A DNA stretch of 64,000 nucleotides from JAIYDQ01 sp034408855 (lineage in GTDB: Bacteria > Planctomycetota > Planctomycetia > Pirellulales > Pirellulaceae), in assembly GCA_034408855.1 (NCBI GenBank), contig JAWXCK010000074.1:124001-188000 (forward strand). Reading direction: 5' to 3'. The position numbers and the translations under genes were made by a program. Below, in pieces: positions 56,153 to 64,000 of the stretch. Within the stretch, counting starts at the first letter, position 1. Each line of letters opens with the position of its first letter. The notes under the pieces are model-generated. The model searched no databases and was not told the origin of the DNA. It was given only the letters and a program-made list of their open reading frames with translations.

Positions 56153-58459
56153 TTAGAAAACTCGTGCTTTGCCCGATCGAGATCGGAATTGAGTAAAGTC
56201 TGCGTTTGTTATGGCGTTATTTCCGTCTGAATCAAATAGCGGGTTGAAAGCAGCGTTTCCAAAACTCTTTCCAGAGGTCGCTCGGAAACGAGTAAATTCT
56301 GAATTGTTTACGACCGTGTTGCCATCCGTATCGCCAAAGAAGCGGAAAAAATTATCAGCGGCGGAGGCGCCTTTGATAAAGTCTCCACCAGCCGACCCAT
56401 TGTTATCCCCGTCCAATGCGATATTGCCGACAGTGCTTCGAATTTTTGCGGAAAGCACTGTAAGTTTATAGTCACCGTCCGGCAAAGACCCTCCGATAAC
56501 ACCTGTTCCGCTAAACGTAAGTGTCACAGCGGTCTTGCCAGAGCCCAATAATATCGGTGCCTGAGCAATTGTAAACGCAACAGGCACAAATCCTCCAGCA
56601 ACTAGGATTGGGCTAACTTCCAACGTAAAAGCATTCGCGTCGACGATCACATCCGAATCAAAGTTTACAACAATCTGTTTGATCATCGATCGCTGTACCG
56701 TTCCATCACCAAATACAATCGGCTGCTCGACTTTCGGTGCAGCGACTGCCGCAGTGACCGTCACGGTAAACATGGTCATGCTCGTCAAGGCTCCGTCGGA
56801 AACGGTCAGCCTGATATCGGCTGTTCCGGTTTGTCCGTTGACCGATGTCACATTGACATTGCGAGTCGCACCCGTCCCGGTGATCGAGATGTTCGCAAGC
56901 GGTACCAATGTCAGGTTGAACGACTCAAAGGTAACACTCAAATTTGCGGCCGGTGTCTCGTCGTCAAAAAGGGTAAATGAAAGCGGTCCCGTCGATGTAC
57001 CAGTCGGAATCGACTGGGGCGAAATCGACGAGATCGTCGGTGTTGTGTTAATTGTGGATACGAAAACTTCGGTTCCAACGGTCGCGTTTTGGGCGACTAC
57101 GAACATTAGATTGTTGACCAGCGTGAAAAGCTGCGGATATCCGCCGGTCGCGTTCGCCGTAAAATCTTTGACGAGCACGGTATCGGCAGCATTGCCATTG
57201 GTTCGCCAAAGTTCAAAGCCAGCGCCTGCACTATCGGCAGCAAAGTAGGCTGTTCCATTGACGTTGGTGAACTGATACGGGAACGAATCGCCGCCGACGA
57301 AAATGTCTTTGACCATTACCGTATCACCAGCATTGCCACCAGAACGCCAAAGTTCCATTCCGTTGGTGCCGTCATTAGCGGCAAAATAAAGTGTTCCGCC
57401 GATGTTCGTCATCCCAAGTGGGAATGAACCGACAGCCGCAGCTCCGATTTCAGTTACTACCACAGTGCTGGCGGCCGAACCGGTGGTTCGCCATAGTTCA
57501 CTATTCGTCGCGGAGTCTCTCGATTGAAAAAAGAGCGTGCCATTCATTTCCGCAAGATCAAAGGCATATCCGCTTTCGGTGCCGACGAAAATATCTTTAA
57601 CAATTTGAGTTCCCGCGTTGGTTCCATCAGTGCGCCACAACTCGGTCCCATTGGCGGCATTGGTCGCTTGGAAGAAGAGCGTCGAGTTTGCAACCTTGAA
57701 GCCCTGAGGCGTAGAAGGAGCAGCACCCGCGTTGATGTCTTTAACGATTGCGGTTCCTGCGTCAGTGCCATTGGTCGACCAAAGCTCACGACCACTGCCA
57801 GTACTTTCTGCCGTGAAGAAAACCGTCCCGTTGAAGAACGTAAAGTCCTTTGGATTTGAATTCCCAGTGCCCGCTTCAATATTCTTGACGCGAACGGTCC
57901 CGGCTAATGTTCCATTGGACATCCATAGTTCTTTTCCATTCAAACTATCGGATGCGCCGAAGTACAATGTACCGTTAACATTTTTGAGTCCATCGATATC
58001 AGAACCAGCAGCACCGGTTTCAATATCCTTGACCATCACGGTACCAGCCGCCGTGCCGTTGGATGTCCAAAGTTCACGGCCTGAGATTCCATCGTTGGCT
58101 GCGAAGAACAAAGTGCCATTTAGAACGGTTAGATAATCAGGGTCAGAACTCAGAGCACCGGCGGCGATCTCTTTGACGATATTCGTACCGCCTAGCGTTC
58201 CGTTAGAGACCCAAAGCTCTTTTCCGGACGCGGCATTGGTTGCGGTGAAGTAGAGCAAGCTACCGACGCTGATAAGCTCGCGAGGATTCGATCCGGTCGC
58301 ACCGAGTTCGATATCTTTAAGAACGGTAAAATCTGAAGCCAACAGTTGTCGATTTTCGAGAGCTTCGATTTGCAAAGCGCGCGAGAAGCGTCGTCGACGC
58401 TTAGCGGTTGGATCACGAAAGAGTTTTTTCAACGAGCGAGGAACAAGCGAGAGTTTCAT
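56153..58459 (-). CDS. Exported ELWxxDGT-repeat protein with dockerin-like tail
   Basis: The 768-residue protein starts with a long basic leader and the planctomycete motif ALQIEALENRQLLAS, which acts like a signal region. About nine repeats with the core GTLYFxAxDxxxGxELWxxxG (for example KELWMSNGTLAGTV) occupy residues 45-480, a pattern suggesting a beta-propeller. A cadherin/Ig-like region (about 490-600) follows. The last 70 residues contain two calcium-loop motifs (FFGDTDGNTVVNNSEF and FDSDGNNAITNADF), as in dockerins. Such proteins are exported and often anchored to the cell surface. No partner cohesin is visible in this window. Confidence 0.85.
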   Translation of the reverse strand: MKLSLVPRSLKKLFRDPTAKRRRRFSRALQIEALENRQLLASDFTVLKDIELGATGSNPRELISVGSLLYFTATNAASGKELWVSNGTLGGTNIVKEIAAGALSSDPDYLTVLNGTLFFAANDGISGRELWTSNGTAAGTVMVKDIETGAAGSDIDGLKNVNGTLYFGASDSLNGKELWMSNGTLAGTVRVKNIEAGTGNSNPKDFTFFNGTVFFTAESTGSGRELWSTNGTDAGTAIVKDINAGAAPSTPQGFKVANSTLFFQATNAANGTELWRTDGTNAGTQIVKDIFVGTESGYAFDLAEMNGTLFFQSRDSATNSELWRTTGSAASTVVVTEIGAAAVGSFPLGMTNIGGTLYFAANDGTNGMELWRSGGNAGDTVMVKDIFVGGDSFPYQFTNVNGTAYFAADSAGAGFELWRTNGNAADTVLVKDFTANATGGYPQLFTLVNNLMFVVAQNATVGTEVFVSTINTTPTISSISPQSIPTGTSTGPLSFTLFDDETPAANLSVTFESFNLTLVPLANISITGTGATRNVNVTSVNGQTGTADIRLTVSDGALTSMTMFTVTVTAAVAAPKVEQPIVFGDGTVQRSMIKQIVVNFDSDVIVDANAFTLEVSPILVAGGFVPVAFTIAQAPILLGSGKTAVTLTFSGTGVIGGSLPDGDYKLTVLSAKIRSTVGNIALDGDNNGSAGGDFIKGASAADNFFRFFGDTDGNTVVNNSEFTRFRATSGKSFGNAAFNPLFDSDGNNAITNADFTQFRSRSGKARVF

Positions 58460-59017
58460 GAAGACGCCCTGATACTAGTTAAAAAGAGATCAAGCAAAAA
58501 ATGGCGACGGAAAGATCGAATCATAATCATAACTGTACGCGCAGAAATTTGCTACGATTTTTTCGATTAAGCCGATTATTTCGGAAGTCAGCTTGGAGGG
58601 GAAAAACGGTGTTTTGCACTTCGGGATTTTGGTCGCTTTGTCTACTGCACCAAAGGTACGGTTGGCGGGGCCGAGAACCGAATGACATAAGGTCAAGGTA
58701 GCGGAACGGCGCAAGCCGTCCGGTAAAGCGTTGAAAATCTATCGTATCGCCGGACGGATGTGGGAGAGGTTTTTGTGCGGAGGCTGATATAGCTGTCAGT
58801 TGCCGTCCCGCTGGCATAAAGCCAGCGGAAACGAAGACGATACAAAAAGGAACAAAAATCCGTCATTTCTTGAACAGCGAAATTTCATTAACCGTTATTT
58901 GTCGCGCAGCCAAGCCCGTGGCTAGCGCCATCGGCTCACATTCGGACATTTCGTAAGGTAGCCATTCGAAACTCGACACGCGCTACGAAATCAGGGCAAT
59001 TGATTATGCCGGAATGA
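58460..59017. repeat. Long intergenic spacer with hairpins
   Basis: 558 bp without a supported gene. Hairpins: CCGCTGGC-ATAAA-GCCAGCGG (58808-58828), GCCGTCCGG with CCGGACGG (about 58710-58757), and the dispersed palindrome CCCGTGGCTAGCGCCATCGG (58916 onward). One might end the PEP-CTERM gene transcript upstream of the ELWxxDGT gene, as both read leftwards. Confidence 0.5.
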
Positions 59018-59668
59018 CTAAGCCTTCAGCTTGCGATTTCGTCGCCATGCCAACGCTGCTGTGGCACCGCCAAGAAGCATCATTGAAGATGGTTCTGGGA
59101 CTGCGGTGACGCTACCACCAAAGAATTGAATATTGGCATTAACGAAGTTTCCATTGTTATCGAAGAATTCGTTGAAAAGCGTATCAAATGTACCAGGAAC
59201 TATATCGAGATCTAACAAATCACCGGCGATTGCGCTAGAAGTGAAATTGACTTCTGCCACTTTCACGGGTCCGAACGGTCCAACTGGTCCATTGCCAAGT
59301 GTTGCGCCGTCAAATCGGCTCAAGACCATTCCCGGTACTCCATTAATCGTATACGGCGCTGCTTCAGCCGCTCCATTATCAATTTCGGAAAGACCAGTTA
59401 AATTGCCGGGCGTTTCCGAGCGAGATGCGAATGTTAATTCGTTCGAATCGTAACGAACCGAGAAATTATACGATGAAATACTCGATGGTGAAGTGAGCTC
59501 CATCCATAAACCCGCCGTTATCGTTGCACCAGGCAACGCCAGGACCGTCGATTGAATTCCCGGTAATACCGAGTCCATATCGATTCGAATGACAATACCC
59601 GCGTGGGATGGATTGCTTGACAAGCAGGCGAGGAGCGGAACGACAAAGCAGAGATTCTTGAGGTGCAT
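59018..59668 (-). CDS. PEP-CTERM surface protein
   Basis: The 216-residue product has an N-terminal signal peptide (LCFVVPLLACLSSNPSHA) and the C-terminal sorting signal VPEPSSMMLLGGATAALAWR followed by RNRKLKA, the hallmark of exosortase substrates. The middle (about 30-180) is a beta-sandwich-like cohesin/carbohydrate-module style region with no catalytic motif. The exosortase itself is not in this window. Function probably surface or extracellular matrix. Confidence 0.9.
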   Translation of the reverse strand: MHLKNLCFVVPLLACLSSNPSHAGIVIRIDMDSVLPGIQSTVLALPGATITAGLWMELTSPSSISSYNFSVRYDSNELTFASRSETPGNLTGLSEIDNGAAEAAPYTINGVPGMVLSRFDGATLGNGPVGPFGPVKVAEVNFTSSAIAGDLLDLDIVPGTFDTLFNEFFDNNGNFVNANIQFFGGSVTAVPEPSSMMLLGGATAALAWRRNRKLKA

Positions 59669-59837
59669 TTCATGGTCCTTGGATATTCAATTTACGGTCG
59701 AGCCCGCTCGGTAGAATAGCTAAAGTTGGACACCTGGTCTAGAAAAAACGATCATGCGGGGTAAAAAATTGGCAAAATAGTTAAAATTTCTCGCGGAATG
59801 GGGTAGTTGACGTAGAAATTGCCGGACGTCAATGAAA

Positions 59838-59959
59838 TACAAGCACGAAGCGCCAGCGAGTGAGTCCGTCACGGTGGCCGCATCGGACTTGCAAAATTCG
59901 GCCATTCTCAGCGAGTCAATTGTCTTGGTAAATTCACTCGCTGGCGCGTCGTGCTTGTA
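59838..59959. repeat. Inverted repeat with 26-bp arms
   Basis: Left arm TACAAGCACGAAGCGCCAGC... (59838-59863) and right arm ...CGCGTCGTGCTTGTA (59934-59959) are complementary at 25 of 26 positions, about 70 bp apart. It lies between the PEP-CTERM gene and the Bax1-like gene, a location fitting a small non-autonomous mobile element or a large hairpin. Confidence 0.8.
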
Positions 59960-59984
59960 CTGAAATGTCAGGTCAAAATGTTGC

Positions 59985-61199
59985 TCATCGGTTGTTTTCT
60001 AAGGCCTGCAGCGTCGCTAACGCGTCGCCGATTTTAATCGCCTTTTTATAGAAAAACATCGGTTGATCGAGCGCTTCGAAATGCTGCTTGTTCGATTCGG
60101 CGACGGCTAAAAGGATGGCTTCGCCTTGAAACTGCTTTAGCGTTTCGAGCTTACTCTGCAAGTATTCTGGTGTCCAGAATCCGATGACCTCCATCATAAC
60201 TTTGCGCCCGTCGTCGTTCCGAAAAACAAAATCTGGGATAAAGACTTTTTGACCCAAGTGCAATATCTCCGTCTCTCGTTCCAACGTCCAACCATCGCGA
60301 GGCTCGCTTCCCCACTTTGCCGCAAAGGCCGATTCGATCGACGAATCGAATTCATCCGACGTCGCCACCGAACTTGTCAAACCCGAATTCGACGTTAACG
60401 AAAGCGTGACGTAGCCTTGCCATCGCGGCGGTTTTAGAAGCGCCCAAAGTCGCCATCCGCGACAAGCAATAAGCCCCGGCAGGAATCTCGCCATGGCCGC
60501 TCCGTACCGATGTGTACTTTGCAACAGCGACGTCGGACCATCGAACTCGAAACGGTAGACGCCGTCTCGTTCGCGATGAATCGTATGCATGATTCGAGCC
60601 AATTTCGCGTAGCGTAAAATCTGCTTGAAATCTTCGGTTGCTACGACAGTCATTTTCTGCGCGTCGAATAGAGCCGCTTGTGTTTGCGCGACGTTGTAAC
60701 GAGCAAGGAGGGCTGATGGCGACGCGAAATCGTTGCACTTTTCAAGCCGATGGAATTCGATCAAGTCACCGAAGAGCCGCTGTTCGATGCTCGTCCAGTC
60801 TTCGCCAAGCTCGGTCGCAATTCTGTCTTTCACGGCCTGCTCTTGATGTTCGAACCAGCGATCAGCTTGCGATACCAACGGATGCATACTGGCCGCTCGC
60901 TGAAATACCTGTATTCGCAATTTCGCCGCTTGACTCGACGGAACACCTTTGAATTCGCTGGCATCGTCGAGCAGCTTACAAAAGGCGTCGATACGCTGCG
61001 GCGGGCAGTCGAGTTCATGATCGAAGATCGCATGAATGTCGCGATGTAAACTGCGACGCATCCGATGACAACCCATGCGATAGACGTCGAGCATTCGTTC
61101 GGCCAGCAGCAAGTATCGAGCGTGCTGCATTCGATACAAACGATCTGGGATTGCTTGCCCGTTTTCAAATGCGGCGATGGCGAGTTCCCGTGTAAGCAT
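59985..61199 (-). CDS. DUF790/Bax1-like nuclease
   Basis: Bax1 is the archaeal nuclease that binds the XPB helicase and cuts DNA in repair; the family is listed as DUF790. The 404-residue product has the family's N-terminal segment (ELAIAAFENGQAIPDRLYR). Near the C-terminus it has the PD-(D/E)xK-like nuclease motif, VFIPDFVFRNDDGRKVMMEV and then IGFWTPEYL, with the expected acidic residues. The ATG at 61199 overlaps the XPB-like stop by 35 nt, suggesting coupled translation and a stable pair. The family call is from motif pattern and neighbourhood. Confidence 0.8.
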   Translation of the reverse strand: MLTRELAIAAFENGQAIPDRLYRMQHARYLLLAERMLDVYRMGCHRMRRSLHRDIHAIFDHELDCPPQRIDAFCKLLDDASEFKGVPSSQAAKLRIQVFQRAASMHPLVSQADRWFEHQEQAVKDRIATELGEDWTSIEQRLFGDLIEFHRLEKCNDFASPSALLARYNVAQTQAALFDAQKMTVVATEDFKQILRYAKLARIMHTIHRERDGVYRFEFDGPTSLLQSTHRYGAAMARFLPGLIACRGWRLWALLKPPRWQGYVTLSLTSNSGLTSSVATSDEFDSSIESAFAAKWGSEPRDGWTLERETEILHLGQKVFIPDFVFRNDDGRKVMMEVIGFWTPEYLQSKLETLKQFQGEAILLAVAESNKQHFEALDQPMFFYKKAIKIGDALATLQALENNR

Positions 61200-62574
61200 C
61201 GTTATCTCTTCGTTGCCGCGAACGTTGTGACTCGGTCGTATCTTGGCAAACCACTTCGTACAGTATCGCCCGCTGGTTATTCTGTCGACGCAATATACGA
61301 CCTAAGCGTTGCTTGGCTTGTTTCTTCGACGCCATACCGCCGATCACGACTGCAACTTTGACGATTGGCAAGTCGACGCCTTCATCGAGAACCTGGTTCG
61401 CGACGATGGCGGGATAGATATGATTCTTTAACCCTTCGAGATAGTCCAGACGCTCTTTTTTTCCACAATGGCTTAACAGACATGGTATCAGAAATCGATT
61501 CGAGACATCGCGTGCCATAGCGTTCGAGCCGACAAAGATTATCATCGGCGAACCTTGATGGAGTCGGAAAAGATCTTCTAAAACGCGAAGTTTCTCGGCC
61601 GCCCGATTTTCGATCGATTGCTTTCGACGAAACGCATCCAACGTTCGACGCGACTCGGGTTCCGTCGTCGCCTCTGCGCACACATCCTTCCAGGCAAAGG
61701 CGGGATCGTCCTGCCGCCGTGTGTAAACGTATTGGCTTATTTCGCTCGATAGCCGATCGTAGAGGACTTGTTCGCGATCGTTTAAATGAACCGGAATGCG
61801 CACGATATCATATTCGGCAAGCGAACGACCTCGCACATCCGCGATCGAGAGATTATAGACCGTGGAGCCAATCAAGGTTTCGATGTCGACTTGACGACCA
61901 TCTGATCGCTCCGGCGTTGCCGTAAGTCCTAAGCGCATTGTCGCCATCGACATCCGGGCAGCGTCGCTTCGAATTCGACCTGGAAGATGATGGCACTCGT
62001 CGAAAATCAGCAGCTCGAATCGATTCCCAAACGTCGGCATGTGAATCGAAGCGCTATCGTAGGTCGTCACGGAAACCGGGCGAAGATTAAAGGTGTTGTC
62101 GCCGATAACACCCGCGTCGTACCCGAGTCCTCGCAAGATTCGTCGATGCCACTGATACATAAGGTCTCGGACGGGTGAAACGATCAACGTCGAACATCGA
62201 GTCTCGTGCATGATTCGCAGCGCGACTTCCGTCTTGCCGGTTCCGGTCGGCATGACGACAACTCCCGACTTCGAAACCAACCATGCTTGAACGGCGTCGA
62301 GCTGTTCTTGGCGAAGTTCTGGCAGATCGACTTTCGGCCAAGCGACTTTCATCCATGCTTCCGCACGGTTCTCGCACGTTCGTCTGTGATTCGAAACTTC
62401 ACCGATCCGTTGCAATCGATCAACGATCGAGGCATACTTTGAAGCTTCGCATCGCCAAGCCTCGACTCGAGCATCCCATCGCCAAACATCGTCACCGAAA
62501 ACGTCGATGATCGACGCGCGCGACCTGCCGCGAAGCAGCAATGTTCCTTGTGAAAATTCGAGTGAGCTTTCCAT
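61165..62574 (-). CDS. XPB/Ssl2-like DNA helicase
   Basis: XPB is a superfamily 2 helicase acting in excision repair in archaea and eukaryotes. From ATG 62574 the product has 469 residues (a GTG twelve codons upstream is possible). In order: an N-terminal damage-recognition-like part; LRQEQLDAVQAWLVSKSGVV; Walker A MPTGTGKTEVALR (about residue 110); ELLIFDECHHLPGR (DEAH-type, about 195); LGLTATPER; and the second RecA domain with SNAMARDVSNRFL, ANQVLDEGVDLP and AKQRLGRILRRQ (motif VI). All helicase motifs are present. It is followed by the Bax1-like gene with a 35-nt overlap. Distinct from UvrA/PriA repair and replication genes elsewhere in the window. Confidence 0.88.
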   Translation of the reverse strand: MESSLEFSQGTLLLRGRSRASIIDVFGDDVWRWDARVEAWRCEASKYASIVDRLQRIGEVSNHRRTCENRAEAWMKVAWPKVDLPELRQEQLDAVQAWLVSKSGVVVMPTGTGKTEVALRIMHETRCSTLIVSPVRDLMYQWHRRILRGLGYDAGVIGDNTFNLRPVSVTTYDSASIHMPTFGNRFELLIFDECHHLPGRIRSDAARMSMATMRLGLTATPERSDGRQVDIETLIGSTVYNLSIADVRGRSLAEYDIVRIPVHLNDREQVLYDRLSSEISQYVYTRRQDDPAFAWKDVCAEATTEPESRRTLDAFRRKQSIENRAAEKLRVLEDLFRLHQGSPMIIFVGSNAMARDVSNRFLIPCLLSHCGKKERLDYLEGLKNHIYPAIVANQVLDEGVDLPIVKVAVVIGGMASKKQAKQRLGRILRRQNNQRAILYEVVCQDTTESQRSRQRRDNDAYTGTRHRRI

Positions 62575-62624
62575 ACGCTCAGTTATAAGAGACGATGCGA
62601 GACATTGCACTAGTTTGAATTATT

Positions 62625-62682
62625 CATCAGCCGTAGTGCGTTAGCACCGGTTCGTTCGAATTGCTGGGAAAGCGGACGCTTA
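62625..62682. repeat. Dispersed repeat copy touching a stop codon
   Basis: CATCAGCCGTAGTGCGTTAG...GCTGGGAAAGCGGACGCTTA, related to 35648-35722 over most of its length. Its last three bases (TTA) are the complement of the TAA stop of the next gene, so the repeat sits exactly at that gene's 3' end. Confidence 0.6.
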
Positions 62683-64000
62683 CATCAAGGTCGCTTGAAT
62701 CCAGCCATCGTCGATTTGAATGTCGGTGATCGTCATGCGAGGAGCATCGGCCGGGAGACGGTCGGTCGGTCGAATAGGCTTATCCAGTAATTCCTGCTTG
62801 AAGACCGAATCAAACTTGTTCTTTAAGAAGCTGCGAAGCGTTACGGCGCGTAGACCGCGCTGAGCCTTGCCAGCAAATTCGATCTTCACGTCGCCCTGAC
62901 GCTCGAATTGGATCGAGCCGTCGTTCAAAACAACTTTATAGGTTGCTTCGATGGTGGCCGGTTGTTCGAGAGCTTGATCGCCGCGATCCAGTTTCGTCGT
63001 ACGAATCCGGAATCGGACGAGTTGGTCATCGAATTCAACTTCGATCGGATGATAGCCGGCCATTGAGATCGCCCACTTTTCGCCACCGACCTCGTTTCGA
63101 AGACCTTCGGTAGGATCTAAGCCAGCTTGAGCTACGAAATCGTCAAGATCTTCGTTGCGAACGATACGACCGCCCAAAACAGGATCGAGTAGATTCATAA
63201 TCACCGACTGATGCAATTGAACCGAAATGCCTCGATGCTGGACTGCCAAAGGACATGACGTTGGCGCGGCCAACTGATCGGATTCTTGCTGCTTCCAAAG
63301 GAGCGTTAAAAACTGATTCGAGCTCCAACTGGTGCGTTTGGGTTCGGATAATCCCAATCGATGAAGGATCGGCATCGGCGGGTTTTGGAGCTTGGCGTTG
63401 GTTTGCGAGAGCTGCTTGGTTAGCTGCTGATGGAACTGTGTTGAAACGCGCGTTTCAAGTCGTCCTTGTGCGATCGCATCGGCCTGCGGCTTTTGCTCGG
63501 CAGCCTTGCGAGCGGCGATGCGTCTGACAATTTTCAGTTTGTGCTCGATACCAACAATCGTTGTCTGTAACGGTGCAAAGACGGACGTATCGTTCTGTGA
63601 CAGCAAACCATGGTCGGTGAGCGAGATTGTTTCGCATGCCGTAATATTGGAATAGCCTTGTGTATGGAACAAGACCTTTCGATTAGTACCGATTGTCGTA
63701 CTATTCATTTCCCCCGATAGCATCAATCGCAGCGACGCATTGCTAGAGTTATCGACCAAGAGCGGCGTGACACTCCCCTGCATAAAACTGCATCCGCGAA
63801 TCTGCGTTCCGAGAATCACTTCGCTCACCGGCGATGGCTCGGCAACCGCTCGAGAAAATTGGCGTTGCACGAATTCACTCGACACTAGCACTCGAACGTT
63901 TGCTTTTGCAAATTGACTTTGAACCGATTGCTTCAATCCGACAGCTTGCTTCGACTGATCAAGAAAAGTAGTGATCAGACCGATCTCGCGTTGTCGCTCG
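62680..64000 (-). CDS. Protein of unknown function, 5' end beyond the window
   Basis: The minus-strand frame is open from the TAA at 62680-62682 to base 64000, giving over 438 residues with no start inside the window; an internal TTG at 63936 is not convincing. Upstream residues read EREQREIGLITTFLDQSKQA. The protein has helical N-terminal parts, a middle region with KLKIVRRIAARKAAEQKPQA and a C-terminal beta-rich part (KWAISMAGYHPIEVEFDDQL, VRFRIRTTKL, YKVVLNDGSIQFERQG). I recognise no family. Long proteins of this style without known domains are frequent in planctomycete genomes. No signal peptide can be judged since the N-terminus is missing. Confidence 0.7.
   Translation of the reverse strand, partial: ERQREIGLITTFLDQSKQAVGLKQSVQSQFAKANVRVLVSSEFVQRQFSRAVAEPSPVSEVILGTQIRGCSFMQGSVTPLLVDNSSNASLRLMLSGEMNSTTIGTNRKVLFHTQGYSNITACETISLTDHGLLSQNDTSVFAPLQTTIVGIEHKLKIVRRIAARKAAEQKPQADAIAQGRLETRVSTQFHQQLTKQLSQTNAKLQNPPMPILHRLGLSEPKRTSWSSNQFLTLLWKQQESDQLAAPTSCPLAVQHRGISVQLHQSVIMNLLDPVLGGRIVRNEDLDDFVAQAGLDPTEGLRNEVGGEKWAISMAGYHPIEVEFDDQLVRFRIRTTKLDRGDQALEQPATIEATYKVVLNDGSIQFERQGDVKIEFAGKAQRGLRAVTLRSFLKNKFDSVFKQELLDKPIRPTDRLPADAPRMTITDIQIDDGWIQATLM

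Overview
This window looks like chromosome from a planctomycete, probably of the Pirellula/Rhodopirellula group. The pointers are a secreted ELWxxDGT-repeat protein with the planctomycete 'LENRQLLA' N-terminal motif, a PEP-CTERM protein, a ThuA-like protein, an esterase/SMP-30 fusion, a 1,235-residue SecA, a 2,176-residue tandem UvrA, lipid A genes (lpxC, lpxA), a Rhodopirellula-type DDE transposase remnant, and many short inverted repeats between genes. GC is about 50% by eye. The taxonomy is inferred from these traits, not from a marker-gene tree.

Layout. 1-8.2 kb is housekeeping: priA (cut by the left edge), nadD, the esterase/SMP-30 fusion, a zinc-ribbon membrane gene broken by one in-frame TAG, an LptF/LptG permease and a ComF-family gene. 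8.2-10.9 kb is a decaying accessory patch: an antitoxin-like gene, a PIN toxin broken by one in-frame TAA, a Hint-domain fragment, a small membrane protein, a scrambled transposase and a perfect 28-bp inverted repeat. 10,945-17,396 is a CRISPR array of 90 identical-looking 36-nt repeats and 89 different spacers. 17.7-27.6 kb holds a complete type I-G (formerly I-U) cas set on the minus strand: cas3, csx17 (cas8), csb1 (cas7), csb2 (cas5-cas6), then after a repeat-rich gap cas2 and a cas4-cas1 fusion. The likely leader lies between cas4-cas1 and the array, so array and cas genes would be read in the same direction.

28-40.6 kb reads rightwards: an FHA-GAF histidine kinase, an M28 peptidase, an envelope block (ompH/skp, lpxC, lpxA, a Gfo/Idh/MocA oxidoreductase overlapping lpxA), secA and a ThuA-like protein. 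40.7-47.3 kb is the giant uvrA on the minus strand. 47.4-54.1 kb has a REC-Fis response regulator, a small unknown protein, a MoxR ATPase/VWA pair, an unknown gene and ilvD. 54.3-59.7 kb encodes exported proteins (PhoD-like phosphatase, ELWxxDGT protein, PEP-CTERM protein). 60-62.6 kb holds an XPB-like helicase overlapping a DUF790/Bax1-like nuclease gene, an archaeal-type repair pair. An unrecognised gene runs off the right edge.

The most unusual material is the accessory zone at 8-28 kb (two single-stop broken genes, transposase debris and a modular-looking I-G locus with a large uniform array), the XPB-Bax1 pair, the tandem UvrA with a C-terminal extension, and the enlarged SecA. I found no clearly undescribed multi-gene system. 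No tRNA or rRNA gene was seen.
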